64,000 nt of DNA from Chitinophagaceae bacterium LGM1 (GTDB lineage Bacteria > Bacteroidota > Bacteroidia > Chitinophagales > Chitinophagaceae), in the NCBI GenBank assembly GCA_018604165.1, contig CP075895.1, forward strand, positions 1,077,501-1,141,500, given 5' to 3'. Positions 18,901 through 27,605 of this stretch are shown in pieces; the first letter of the stretch is position 1, and each line of letters starts with the position of its first letter. Both the position numbers and the translations under genes were made by a program. The notes under the pieces are model-generated. The model was not told the DNA's origin and ran no database searches. It saw nothing but the letters and a program-made list of their open reading frames with translations.

Positions 18901-20638
18901 AATTAGCAAATACCATTCTGTTTGTTTGTACTGGCTTCCCGTCAACTACAAGTGTGTAGGTATATACACCCGTGGCATTGTACCCATGTTCATATATCAC
19001 TTCATTGATGCCTGGCTTTAATACTATGGGTAGTTGTTTTATTACTTTGCCCTGCAAGTCTGTAATGCTGATGTGTGCATTTCTGTAGCTGAATGTTTGT
19101 TGCACTTTTACACTTATCATCGTCTTTTCGTCAAACGGATTGGGGATGTTTTGCAGCAGTTCAATATTATTATTCTCTGGTGGTGTATTAGCTATTGATA
19201 GCTTGCCCATTTGCTCTATCGAAAACAGGCTTTCAACTCCGTTATTATCTACTGCTGCTACGCTTACAATATTGTTCACTTGTGGCAGGTTGGGTATAGT
19301 GCATAGTTTGGTGTTGAAAGTATATACAGAGTCCCAATCATTACCTGTGCTACGTACTGCTACACGGTAATTGTTGTAGCCTACAGGGTCAGTAATACTG
19401 ATGCTGATGTCGTTATTGCCCTGTCCTGCCAAGTAGGTAAAGTTAAAGCTGGGCGTTTTTACACCTTGTGCAGCCATTGCTGCTGCATTACCGTTTATCA
19501 CAGCATTGCGGGCAAGGTAGCGCAGGTTTACAAACAGGCTGTCAATAATCGTGTCACCATTTGTATCTACACCCAATATATCGCCTGTAGTATGCTGCCT
19601 GTCATCGTAGCCCGGCGCAGTTACATCTGCATTGCCATGCTCGTTGGCAGACGTAAAGCGCATCGCAGCAAATCCGTTGCGGCGAAAGGGTATATGGTCG
19701 CCACCACGCCCGGTACGGTCTTCGTCTGTCATTATATGTATTCCCATAGGTATGGTTGCAGTTGGCAACAGCATCTCTTTGTATTCCAGTTTTATATACC
19801 GCGTCAGTTGCTTGTGTGCCGAGTTGAAGCCACCAAATGAAAACAGGCGTACGTGTGTGCTGTCCACTTCATTAAAGCCGGGGCAGCTTGGTGGCGATGA
19901 TGTTTTGCCACATAATACACCACCTATCACATCATTATTCAAAACCGCTTTTATTTTAATGCCTTTTTGTATGGCATAGTCTGCAAATGCTTCTGCACCT
20001 ACCAGTCCTTGTTCTTCGCCTGTTATCGCTACAAACACAATGGTATTCTTGAATGTGTATTTGCTCATTACCCTTGCCAGTTCCATAACAAGTGCCGTGC
20101 CACTACCATTATCTTCCATGCCTTCCGCTATGCAGCTTGTATCACACAGTCCGGCACATCGGCTGTCAATATGTGCTTCTACTATGATGATGGATTTATC
20201 ATTCGTATCGCTGCCCGGTAGTATCGCCATTGTGTTACGGTGGCGTGTTATGCCGCACACATCCAAGTCGAATTGCAGATAGCTAACAACAAGCCTGTTG
20301 TCGTTTTGTATGCTGAATTGCTGAAACTTATCAAACACCCATCTACGCGCCGCGCCTATCCCTTTGGTGGCAGATACCGTATCGCTACCCGTATTGCGGT
20401 TTTGAAAGCTACGTAAGCCATGCAGATAGGCGAGTAAAGAGTCTGTTGATACCCTGCTGTTTATTTCGGTACTGATGGTAGCAGGATTGGCGATGACGTT
20501 GGTGGCTGCATAGTTGGTAGGGTTATAATTGCCCAGCATTATTTGTTCAGCAACAGGATTGGTAGCCATCATGTTTGTTTGTGCCTTTGTACTTGCAGAG
20601 ATGATGAGCGAAGTCATCAGAAAGTAAAGTGTACGCAT
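18899..20638 (-). CDS. T9SS-secreted M28 family metallopeptidase
   Basis: A 579-residue secreted aminopeptidase-like enzyme. The signal peptide ends near STKAQ. The M28 zinc-site residues appear in order: H156 in EAHIDS, D176 in MEDNGSG, the catalytic/ligand pair E208-E209 in ITGEEQG and D236 in LNNDVIGG, with a later histidine expected near DDRQHTTGD. Cysteines around CAGLCDTSC suggest a disulfide loop. The C-terminus is a type A sorting domain (NIPNPFDEKTMISVKV, ITDLQGKVIKQL, GVYTYTLVVDG). It probably degrades peptides outside the cell. Confidence 0.9.
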   Translation of the reverse strand: MRTLYFLMTSLIISASTKAQTNMMATNPVAEQIMLGNYNPTNYAATNVIANPATISTEINSRVSTDSLLAYLHGLRSFQNRNTGSDTVSATKGIGAARRWVFDKFQQFSIQNDNRLVVSYLQFDLDVCGITRHRNTMAILPGSDTNDKSIIIVEAHIDSRCAGLCDTSCIAEGMEDNGSGTALVMELARVMSKYTFKNTIVFVAITGEEQGLVGAEAFADYAIQKGIKIKAVLNNDVIGGVLCGKTSSPPSCPGFNEVDSTHVRLFSFGGFNSAHKQLTRYIKLEYKEMLLPTATIPMGIHIMTDEDRTGRGGDHIPFRRNGFAAMRFTSANEHGNADVTAPGYDDRQHTTGDILGVDTNGDTIIDSLFVNLRYLARNAVINGNAAAMAAQGVKTPSFNFTYLAGQGNNDISISITDPVGYNNYRVAVRSTGNDWDSVYTFNTKLCTIPNLPQVNNIVSVAAVDNNGVESLFSIEQMGKLSIANTPPENNNIELLQNIPNPFDEKTMISVKVQQTFSYRNAHISITDLQGKVIKQLPIVLKPGINEVIYEHGYNATGVYTYTLVVDGKPVQTNRMVFAN

Positions 20639-20708
20639 ACAACCTCATTATTTAATCCATAGTAATTTATGGAATATTTTTTAAATGAGTTTTTTGGTTA
20701 CGTTTAGC

Positions 20709-22016
20709 TTATGTAACTGGTAGTGATATATAGAAGTTCGTCTGCACATCTGGCTCGCTATCAAACCATATATGGCCGTTTTGCAGTTCTATATATTCCT
20801 TACAAAGCACTAACCCAAGCCCTATGCCTTTTTCCTTATTCGTACCGTAGGTAGATTGTATTTTCAGTGAGAATATTTCTTTTTGCTGCTCTTCGGGTAT
20901 CCCTTTACCACTGTCGCTAACGCATATTGTAATATTATCAGCATCTTGCTTAGTATAGATGCTTATTTTGCCAAAAGATGGGGTGAATTTGATGGCGTTA
21001 TTCAGCAGATTGCGTACTACTAATTGCAGCATATCTTCATCACATACTGCAACCGCCTCTTTGTCAATACCATTACTGAAACTGATGTCTTTTTGCGATG
21101 CGATGGCGTGTTGGGTATTGATGGTACTTGCCAATATATTAAACAGGTTGTGTGTTTTTAGTTTGGTATTTACACCTTCCATCTGTGTCTTCGACCAAGA
21201 TAGTAGGTTGAATAACAAGTCAGATGTGTTCTTAGTCAACGATACCAATTCTTTCTCTGCTATTTTACGTTCTTTCTCTTCCAGCACGTCAAAAGATAAT
21301 AATTCCAGATAGCTCTGTATGGTATTCAGCGGGCTTCGCAAATCGTGCGATACGATAGAGAACAATTTATTCTTCTCCTCATTCACTTTTGCCAGTACTT
21401 TATTTTGTTCCTCAATTTCTATCGTCTTTTCAGTAGATGAGGCTTTCTCTGTTTCGTAGTTCGATTTGATAAAACCTAATGCTACATACGAAAAGAACAG
21501 CATCAATGTAAATGTAATAGTGATGTCAATACATCGTTCCGTTTCGCTGGTATAGCTATTTACAATCAGGCTGGGGTAGTAATAGTCAACCGTCAGCAGC
21601 AGCATAACGGTCAGGAAATGCATGATAGTCCATAGCCAGTAAGAGCTACGGTTGTATATAGCTATCAGGAAGATGTACGTAAGAAAGAACCCTAAAATAG
21701 TAGGGCCGTTAATACCCGAGTTGAAAAAATAATTGACCGATAAAAAAACATAAGACAAGATGGCAAATAGAATACGGCTGACATGAAAACGCTTTTTGAA
21801 CCTTGATAGATAATACAGATAGATTTGCAGCAACATGATGCCTGCCGTAAATAACAACACGGAAGTAGGAAAGCCTAATAGAAAATTGATAGGCAAAGCG
21901 ACACCTATAGCTACCAACGCAACAATGCTGATGATGTTGAACATCCTGTTCTCCATCGAAAAATCTTCATAGTTACCTGCCAGCCGCCACGCAAGGTCTT
22001 TTAGTTTATTTCTCAA
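20709..22016 (-). CDS. Membrane-bound sensor histidine kinase
   Basis: A 435-residue kinase. Residues 25-185 contain six hydrophobic helices without a large extracellular domain, and a coiled-coil linker follows (KTIEIEEQNKVLAKVNEEK). The H-box SHDLRSPL puts the phosphorylated histidine at 224. The HATPase domain has NLLNNAIKF (N box), VSDSGKGIPEEQ (G1) and GIGLGLVLCKEYIEL (G2). No response regulator gene lies next to it, so it is an orphan kinase in this window. The signal is unknown; the membrane domain itself may be the sensor. Confidence 0.9.
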   Translation of the reverse strand: MRNKLKDLAWRLAGNYEDFSMENRMFNIISIVALVAIGVALPINFLLGFPTSVLLFTAGIMLLQIYLYYLSRFKKRFHVSRILFAILSYVFLSVNYFFNSGINGPTILGFFLTYIFLIAIYNRSSYWLWTIMHFLTVMLLLTVDYYYPSLIVNSYTSETERCIDITITFTLMLFFSYVALGFIKSNYETEKASSTEKTIEIEEQNKVLAKVNEEKNKLFSIVSHDLRSPLNTIQSYLELLSFDVLEEKERKIAEKELVSLTKNTSDLLFNLLSWSKTQMEGVNTKLKTHNLFNILASTINTQHAIASQKDISFSNGIDKEAVAVCDEDMLQLVVRNLLNNAIKFTPSFGKISIYTKQDADNITICVSDSGKGIPEEQQKEIFSLKIQSTYGTNKEKGIGLGLVLCKEYIELQNGHIWFDSEPDVQTNFYISLPVT

Positions 22017-22087
22017 AAGCTGCTTATTCTATATGTTTCAATATTTAAAGATAATACCTGCAAGTAAAAACTATATAGATTTTATTA

Positions 22088-22849
22088 TCATCGTTCGCCT
22101 AAGATGCTTATAGGGCGTACTCGCCTGCGTTTTTTCAGCTTAAAGCCCTCTATGCCATACCTGTTGATGTGCGCAATGGCTTCTTCTACACTATCGGTAT
22201 AAAGAAAGAGGTCGGTATCCATATCCGATATGGTTTTGTTCTTTACCATACCCTGTATATGGTTATACAGGTCTTTGTGGTATTCCTTACCCATCAGTAC
22301 CACAGGAAATTTCTGAAACTTACCTGTCTGTATCAATGTAATGGCTTCAAAAAACTCATCGAGTGTGCCGTAGCCGCCCGGCATTACTACAAATCCGTAG
22401 GAATATTTGCTCAATAGCGTTTTGCGTACAAAGAAATAATCGAAATCCACCCAATGGTCGAGATAGGGGTTGGGTTGTTGCTCGTGTGGTAAAATAATAT
22501 TGCAACCTACCGATACCCCGCCTGCCTCTTGTGCGCCTCTGTTGGCGGCTTCCATAATACCGGGGCCGCCACCCGTCATTACCGTAAAGCCGAGGCCCGC
22601 CAATTCACTGCCCATTTCTCGGGCTAATGTATAATATGGATGGTCTTCCTTGAACCTTGCCGAACCGAATACCGTTACGCAAGGGCCTACAAAATGCAGT
22701 TTGCGAAAACCGTATATAAACTGCCACATCACTTTCAGCAGAAAAGTAAATTCTTTCCACCTCGATTGTGGCCCTTCCAGAAACACAGCTTCTTTCATAG
22801 AGCCTACAGGTGTAAAATGCTTGCCTTGATTATTGTTTGCTTCGCCCAT
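22088..22849 (-). CDS. LOG family protein (TIGR00730-type, Rossmann fold)
   Basis: A 253-residue cytoplasmic protein of the LOG/YvdD family, annotated in older databases as lysine decarboxylase. The two family motifs are present: GGGPGIMEAANRGAQE (93-108) and PGGYGTLDE (158-166). LOG enzymes cleave nucleoside monophosphates to release the base; characterised bacterial members act on AMP or cytokinin nucleotides. The ATG at 22849 (MGEANN) is chosen; the frame goes on only to a TTG inside the upstream hairpin. The C-terminal KLKKRRRVR tail is basic. Confidence 0.87.
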   Translation of the reverse strand: MGEANNNQGKHFTPVGSMKEAVFLEGPQSRWKEFTFLLKVMWQFIYGFRKLHFVGPCVTVFGSARFKEDHPYYTLAREMGSELAGLGFTVMTGGGPGIMEAANRGAQEAGGVSVGCNIILPHEQQPNPYLDHWVDFDYFFVRKTLLSKYSYGFVVMPGGYGTLDEFFEAITLIQTGKFQKFPVVLMGKEYHKDLYNHIQGMVKNKTISDMDTDLFLYTDSVEEAIAHINRYGIEGFKLKKRRRVRPISILGER

Positions 22850-22856
22850 ACATAAC

Positions 22857-22885
22857 AAATCCTTGCAACTAAGTTACAAGGATTT
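22857..22885 (-). terminator. Hairpin between lipoprotein and LOG genes
   Basis: A 9-bp stem (AAATCCTTG with CAAGGATTT) surrounds AACTAAGTT. It lies between the minus-strand lipoprotein gene and the LOG gene. The minus-strand tail is short (TTTGTTATG), so termination may be partial. Confidence 0.55.
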
Positions 22886-22920
22886 GCCTTTACACCCACA
22901 CCTATACTCATATCACTGTT

Positions 22921-23556
22921 TTACCACTGTACCGTCAAATAATCTGCATAGCCCGTAGTACCCGCCATTACTATATATCCTACCTGATTGCCCCTTAGCC
23001 CTTGCGCTGCAATCTCAAACAGTTTCGTACCGTTTACATATCCTATCCAATAATCGCCATCTTGTTCAAATTCTATGTTGTTCCATCCGTTTACTATCGC
23101 GCTGTTGTACTGCCAGTCCAATATTGTTTTCACAGGTGTGTTGGCATTGCCCTCTTTATACAATGCAAAATACCCTTGGTCGTCAAGAAAAAGCGAGTAG
23201 CCGTAATCGTTGTTCGACACGCCAAACACCAAGCCCATAGCATAGTTCGATTGTATGCGTGTTTGTATCAGAAAGTTTCTGTTTACATTCAGCCCTGTAT
23301 TTACAGCTACCGTATTTGTGCCATCATCTTCAGGGTTGTACACATATTTCAGTTGCCCGTTTACCACTTTCACATATGCGTCATTCGCTACATCGTTGAA
23401 CGACCAGTTGTGCGCATCTACATCAAAATTATCATCAAATATATTCTGATAACCTACGGGTGTAGTGGGGTTGGTATTATAGTATTCATTCTTCACGCAC
23501 GATGAAAGAAGTACTACACTTGCCAAAATCAATCCTATGTATTGTAAGCGTTTCAT
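22921..23556 (-). CDS. Lipoprotein with laminin-G/concanavalin-like domain
   Basis: A 211-residue lipoprotein. The ATG at 23556 begins a signal peptide with lipobox LLSSC (Cys near residue 20). The mature part (FDDNFDVDAHNWSFNDV, MGLVFGVSNNDYGYSLFLDDQGYFALYK as outline, GWNNIEFEQDGDYWIGYVNGTKLFEI) resembles jelly-roll domains that describe the mean profile of DUF1080/laminin-G folds, often carbohydrate binding. The C-terminal TTGYADYLTVQW is also typical of that fold. It is probably outer-membrane anchored; the ligand is unknown. Confidence 0.78.
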   Translation of the reverse strand: MKRLQYIGLILASVVLLSSCVKNEYYNTNPTTPVGYQNIFDDNFDVDAHNWSFNDVANDAYVKVVNGQLKYVYNPEDDGTNTVAVNTGLNVNRNFLIQTRIQSNYAMGLVFGVSNNDYGYSLFLDDQGYFALYKEGNANTPVKTILDWQYNSAIVNGWNNIEFEQDGDYWIGYVNGTKLFEIAAQGLRGNQVGYIVMAGTTGYADYLTVQW

Positions 23557-23670
23557 ATCGTTTAGTTGCTTGTTGTATGTAAGGCAACAAATATGCCTGA
23601 TGTGTGCCATTTATATTGGCTGTTTGCCATTTAACATGGTTATAACATACCTTAGCGTAAACATTTGGTT

Positions 23671-24180
23671 ATGCAAAACCCGCGTACAGCAAGCTATTGG
23701 AAAGAAAAACTACAAATGATAAGCCATGTAGAGGGCGGGGCATATAAAGAAACCTACCGTTCGGGTTTAACATTTTCCCAACAAGTTCTTACCTCTCTAC
23801 ACAATGGTACACGCAATGCGTCAACCGCTATTTATTTTCTGCTGGAGCATGGTGAGTTCTCTGCTTTTCATCGTATTGCATCCGATGAGATGTGGCACTA
23901 TTACGATGGTGCAGGTTTGGTGGTATATGAAATTAAAACCGATGGTAGTTTACATACACACAGGTTGGGATTAAACATAGACGCAGGTGAACAACCACAG
24001 GTTTTGATACCTGCAGGTAGCTGGTTCGCGTCAAGGGTAGAGCTGCAGGATAGTTATTGCTTGTGTGGTTGTACGGTTTCGCCAGGGTTCGATTTTGAGG
24101 ATTTTGAACTGGCATCAAAAAGCGTGTTGCAGCAACAATACTCGCAACACGCTGACATAATAGCGCAACTCACCCGTTAG
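23671..24180 (+). CDS. Cupin, DUF985 family
   Basis: A 169-residue cupin of the DUF985 family. Typical elements are EGGAYKETYRS, the chain TAIYFLLEHGEFSAFHRIASDEMWHYYDG (outline), the QVLIPAGSWFAS strand and GCTVSPGFDFEDFEL. DUF985 proteins are small sugar-cupin-like folds and no enzymatic role is settled. The ATG at 23671 (MQNPRT) is the natural start; a TTG lies six bases upstream. The 3' end overlaps the convergent neighbour by four bases. Confidence 0.88.
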   Translation: MQNPRTASYWKEKLQMISHVEGGAYKETYRSGLTFSQQVLTSLHNGTRNASTAIYFLLEHGEFSAFHRIASDEMWHYYDGAGLVVYEIKTDGSLHTHRLGLNIDAGEQPQVLIPAGSWFASRVELQDSYCLCGCTVSPGFDFEDFELASKSVLQQQYSQHADIIAQLTR

Positions 24181-24722
24181 TCTTTACTGCTGCCTTTAAA
24201 TTGGTGGTGCGTTTCTTTAAATAACACATTGAATGTAGTAAGTGAGCCATAGATGGCAGTTATGTATTGCTGCATATCTACTTTGTCTTCGTCAGTCAAT
24301 ACTTTGTGCGCATTTATCTTTTGTTCTATCAATCTCAGTCTGTCGCGCACCATTACTATTTTATGAAAGAATGTTTCAATGGGGAGTTCTTTTTCTTGTA
24401 ACCCTGCCTCGCCCGGTTTCAGTATCAGGGTACCATTGTTCCATTTGTTACCCATTGGTACCAACTGCATTTCGTGTAGTCGGCGTTCCAGTATATTATC
24501 CAATGCCTGCTCTATATCTGCCAATGTAATGCCCGATGCGGTGCTGTCTGCACCTGCTTCAGTAGCTTGCAGCACTTTAAGCTCATAATCTTTATTGATG
24601 CTCTTGGTGCTGTTTTGAGATTTAAACCATATCGTATAGGTTTCGCTTGCTATGTCTACTACTACACCTTTGCCAAAATGCGGATGCTCTATCCGTGAGC
24701 CGATGCCTAAGTTTGTTTCCAT
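24177..24722 (-). CDS. Conserved hypothetical protein with SH3-like N-terminus
   Basis: A 181-residue cytoplasmic protein. The N-terminal 50 residues (GIGSRIEHPHFGKGVVVDI...YTIWF) match the small beta-barrel seen at the C-terminus of UvrD-like helicases and in CarD-type RNA-polymerase binders, where HPxFGxGxV is the hallmark. The rest is helical (DIEQALDNILERRLHE, KIVMVRDRLRLIEQKINAHKVL). Binding to nucleic acid or polymerase is a guess. It overlaps the convergent cupin gene by four bases. Confidence 0.72.
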   Translation of the reverse strand: METNLGIGSRIEHPHFGKGVVVDIASETYTIWFKSQNSTKSINKDYELKVLQATEAGADSTASGITLADIEQALDNILERRLHEMQLVPMGNKWNNGTLILKPGEAGLQEKELPIETFFHKIVMVRDRLRLIEQKINAHKVLTDEDKVDMQQYITAIYGSLTTFNVLFKETHHQFKGSSKD

Positions 24723-24853
24723 ACGCTAATATACTATAAAACAGTATTTGCATTGGTTGTCAATGAATTGTTAGCTGTCGGTTAATGTCTTGTTAACCGC
24801 GCTGCATATCTGTGTTATGGTCTTACAAACGACCAGTTAAACACTTCATTTCA

Positions 24854-24886
24854 TTTGTATATGGCTTTGCTCGTATCGCATATTTG
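24854..24886 (+). promoter_or_regulatory. Promoter of the PID-CTERM/exosortase pair
   Basis: TTTG (24854-24857) and CATATTTG (24879-24886) stand 21 bases apart, which matches the Bacteroidota spacing TTTG-N19-21-TAnnTTTG with one mismatch in the -7 box. Transcription would start near 24890, about 48 bases before the start codon. Confidence 0.5.
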
Positions 24887-24937
24887 TAACGTCTGTAAGA
24901 CAAAAACCAATTCGTTTACCAATTAAAAAATGAAAAA

Positions 24938-25132
24938 ATGAAAAAACAAATCATGCTTACGGCTGTTTTCGTAACTACGGCTGTTGCTGCAATGGCACAA
25001 ACACCTGCCGATTGTGTGCCTGTTGATGGTGGACTTAGCTTGTTGGTAGCGGCAGGTGTTGCAGGTTACAGCGCAAAGAAGATTGCCGAAAAAAAGCAAG
25101 GTAAGGGTAACACTCAAACAAACGATAAGTAA
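24938..25132 (+). CDS. PID-CTERM sorting-tag protein (minimal exosortase substrate)
   Basis: A 64-residue exported protein made almost entirely of targeting signals. Residues 1-21 are a signal peptide ending AAMAQ. After only about five residues (TPADC) comes the sorting tag: PVDGG (28-32), a hydrophobic stretch (LSLLVAAGVAGY) and a basic tail (SAKKIAEKKQGKG). This is the layout of PID-CTERM signals recognised by Bacteroidota exosortases, with Val in place of Ile. The ATG at 24938 is correct, since the ATG nine bases earlier meets a stop after two codons. The putative exosortase gene begins seven bases after its stop. Confidence 0.82.
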   Translation: MKKQIMLTAVFVTTAVAAMAQTPADCVPVDGGLSLLVAAGVAGYSAKKIAEKKQGKGNTQTNDK

Positions 25133-25139
25133 TTTGAGT

Positions 25140-25664
25140 ATGGTCGCACAGACATCCAGATTATATCGCGAGCTGCCTGCAAGTGTTAGGCAGTTTTTAC
25201 TGAAAGCCGGTATTATGCTTTCAGGCTGGCTTGCGGTATATCATTTACTGTTAAAGCCCATGCGCTTTCCCGATAAGCAGCTTACGCATCTTGTAATTGA
25301 TAGTACCGTTTACTTACTCAATCTGCTTGGTTTAAACAGCATGAGCAAAGGGCAATGGGTGTATATTAATAACAAATTTACTGTAGGTGTGGCAGACCAG
25401 TGCAACGGGCTGGAATTGATGGTGCTGTATGTTGGCTTCCTGTTAGCTATTAATGGCAGCATCAAATCGAAGCTCAAGTATATATTGGGCGGTACGCTGC
25501 TCATCTACGCGCTCAATGTGCTTCGCTGTGCAGGCTTGGCGTACATGAACCACATCAATGCGCCGCTGATAGATTTTGCACATCACTATGCTTTCAAGTT
25601 AGCTATCTACGCTGTCATCTTTTTGATGTGGTATTTGTATAGTAAAAAAGAAAAGGCATTGTAA
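25140..25664 (+). CDS. Exosortase-family transpeptidase (putative)
   Basis: A 174-residue polytopic membrane protein. The three residues that define exosortases/archaeosortases can be seen: Cys88 in ADQCNGLELM, Arg129 in LNVLRCAGL and His148 or His149 in FAHHYAF. About five helices flank them. Such enzymes cleave a C-terminal tripartite tag in the membrane and may transfer the protein to another anchor. The ATG at 25140 gives the right N-terminus; the frame runs upstream into the PID-CTERM gene and is not used there. Its only neighbour in the operon is the tag protein. Its stop touches the stop of the convergent permease gene. Confidence 0.85.
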   Translation: MVAQTSRLYRELPASVRQFLLKAGIMLSGWLAVYHLLLKPMRFPDKQLTHLVIDSTVYLLNLLGLNSMSKGQWVYINNKFTVGVADQCNGLELMVLYVGFLLAINGSIKSKLKYILGGTLLIYALNVLRCAGLAYMNHINAPLIDFAHHYAFKLAIYAVIFLMWYLYSKKEKAL

Positions 25665-26870
25665 TCATTCACTGCCCCTTAGCGAATTGAAAATTGCCCT
25701 GCTGACAAAAATCAGCAAAGCTACCGCGCTAACGATTAACGCAGCCCATACCCACATACCCGGCAGGTCGGGTAGTGTCAGGTTCATAGCTATTAGCTTT
25801 TTAGCGGCTATGCCTTGCAGCACGATGGCTATAATGGCTGCCATGCCAAGCGATACGAATATCAGTGGTACAAAACGCCTGAGCATAAACATAGCCAGGT
25901 AGCGCGGGCTATAACCCATCAGGAGCAATAACGATAATGATTGTTTGGCTTTGGCAATAGTGAGTTCTATAAAAAGAATAAACACCAATGTGCCGATGCC
26001 CATCAGTAATATAGCCAGCAAGCCTGTACCCGACGCTACGGCTTCTATAACACTTCGCATTTTGTTCCAGCGTAGCTGTTCGCTGTTGGTGGTGTAGTCG
26101 TTCTTTTTAAGGAAGTCGGCAAAGCGTTTGTCGCTGGGGTCTTTTACTTTTACTATCAGGCGAGATGGTGCAATGGGGGTGGTAGGGGCAAATGTTTTGT
26201 TGCCGTATTCTATAAACGATTGGGGTACAAGCACCGAACTGATACGGTCGCTGAAGCCTACTACGCGCCCTGTATAATGCTCTACATATATCCCACGCCC
26301 GATGGTAAGGTCGAATGCCAGTGCCTGTATGGTAGATTGTGATAATTGCGGCAGGTTTTGGCTGGGTGCAAAACCATAGTTATACATATTCAGAAAATCG
26401 GACGACAGTATGATGGGTACTTGCGTATTGCCCGGTTCCCACATCCACCCGAATGGTTTATTATCCATAAACCTTTCTGGCACAGCTTCCAGAAACATAT
26501 CTGTTGCAAACCCTTGTGCAATACTCAGCGATGCATATACGGGAAACTTATTGGCTATCAACACCCCCACATCTTCTACTTGTGGTGCGGCATTTACAGC
26601 TTCAATTTCCCTCGGTGCAAACAACGTGGCATTTTTCTTACCCATCGTTTCGTTGGTTACATTTTTGCCAACGGTAAGGAATGTACTGCCGAGGCTGTCA
26701 TTATTAGCACTGCCATTCAGTATCAGGCTGAAGTTCCACCAAATCATCACGGCTATCAGTAGTAGAGTAGTGCCAGCAAACAATGCTACTAATGATAGCC
26801 ACAGTCTGTTATTGCTGCGATGACGCAGCAATAGTTTGCTCACAAGTTTCGATTGCTTCAATGGTTTCAT
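25665..26870 (-). CDS. ABC transporter permease (FtsX/LolE-like)
   Basis: A 401-residue inner-membrane permease. One helix near residues 26-48 is followed by a large periplasmic domain (about 50-270) and three C-terminal helices (about 285-395), the FtsX/MacB/LolCE topology. Such transporters extract lipoproteins or work on substrates already in the periplasm rather than pumping across the membrane. The start overlaps the ATPase stop as ATGA, so the two are co-translated. It ends next to the exosortase stop codon, convergently, and need not be functionally connected. Confidence 0.85.
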   Translation of the reverse strand: MKPLKQSKLVSKLLLRHRSNNRLWLSLVALFAGTTLLLIAVMIWWNFSLILNGSANNDSLGSTFLTVGKNVTNETMGKKNATLFAPREIEAVNAAPQVEDVGVLIANKFPVYASLSIAQGFATDMFLEAVPERFMDNKPFGWMWEPGNTQVPIILSSDFLNMYNYGFAPSQNLPQLSQSTIQALAFDLTIGRGIYVEHYTGRVVGFSDRISSVLVPQSFIEYGNKTFAPTTPIAPSRLIVKVKDPSDKRFADFLKKNDYTTNSEQLRWNKMRSVIEAVASGTGLLAILLMGIGTLVFILFIELTIAKAKQSLSLLLLMGYSPRYLAMFMLRRFVPLIFVSLGMAAIIAIVLQGIAAKKLIAMNLTLPDLPGMWVWAALIVSAVALLIFVSRAIFNSLRGSE

Positions 26871-27511
26871 AACAGCAGCTTGCGGGTATAGGTGAAGTAA
26901 TCGTTATCGTCAAGATCGGCAAGCAATATGCCCGCTTTGTTCATCTCTGCCACTTCATTAATAAGTGCTATAGCGCGTTGCCTGTTCGCATGGTCCAGAT
27001 GGCTAAAGGGTTCATCCATTACCAACCATTCAAAAGGTTGCAGCATGGCACGTACTATGGCAACACGCTGTTGTTCGCCATACGATAGCTTACTGGCAGG
27101 GCTATCCATTTTATGTTTGATGCCCAATTTGTCCATCCATTTCTCCGCATCATATTCGCTCACCGTATTAGTAAGCCTGCGCTTCACTTCCAGGTTTTCC
27201 CATGTAGTCAGTTCTGGAAAAAGGCGCATATCCTGAAAAATGACGCTTATAGATGCGGCACGTAGTTGCGATAGCTGTTCGTTGTCAATATCCTGCATTT
27301 TAAAAGAACCCCAACGTATGCTGCCCTCATAATCTTTTCGCAGCCCGTAGAGAAAATGTACCAACGTAGTTTTACCCGTGCCCGATGGGGCTTGTATAAA
27401 CAGCTTTTCGCCGCTATTAAATTGCAGTTGCTGATTCCATACCCGAGAGTTGTACTCGTTTATCTTATCCTTCATCGGTATGGGTACAATATGGTCTATG
27501 CTCAGGCGCAT
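26867..27511 (-). CDS. ABC transporter ATP-binding protein (LolD/MacB-like)
   Basis: A 214-residue ATPase with Walker A APSGTGKTT (41-49), signature LSYGEQQ (142-148), Walker B LVMDEP (163-168) and the D-loop SHLD. It belongs with the small ATPases that serve FtsX-like permeases (LolD, MacB, FtsE). The signature has LSYGE rather than the common LSGGQ. It is the first gene of a two-gene operon with the permease. The N-terminal strand is short compared with typical LolD, since the A-loop region is replaced by LSIDHIVPIPMKDK. Confidence 0.9.
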   Translation of the reverse strand: MRLSIDHIVPIPMKDKINEYNSRVWNQQLQFNSGEKLFIQAPSGTGKTTLVHFLYGLRKDYEGSIRWGSFKMQDIDNEQLSQLRAASISVIFQDMRLFPELTTWENLEVKRRLTNTVSEYDAEKWMDKLGIKHKMDSPASKLSYGEQQRVAIVRAMLQPFEWLVMDEPFSHLDHANRQRAIALINEVAEMNKAGILLADLDDNDYFTYTRKLLL

Positions 27512-27605
27512 GGCTCGTGTTCTATATGCAAGTAGCTAAATCCTAAGCAAATTCTAAAAAATACAGACAAATACCTAATCCCTGAAAAAATCAGTAAATT
27601 TAGGT

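Noticed and set aside
25140-27511. ABC transporter as part of the exosortase system
   Set aside because: The two gene pairs are convergent with touching stop codons, so no shared transcript; a functional link cannot be shown from sequence.
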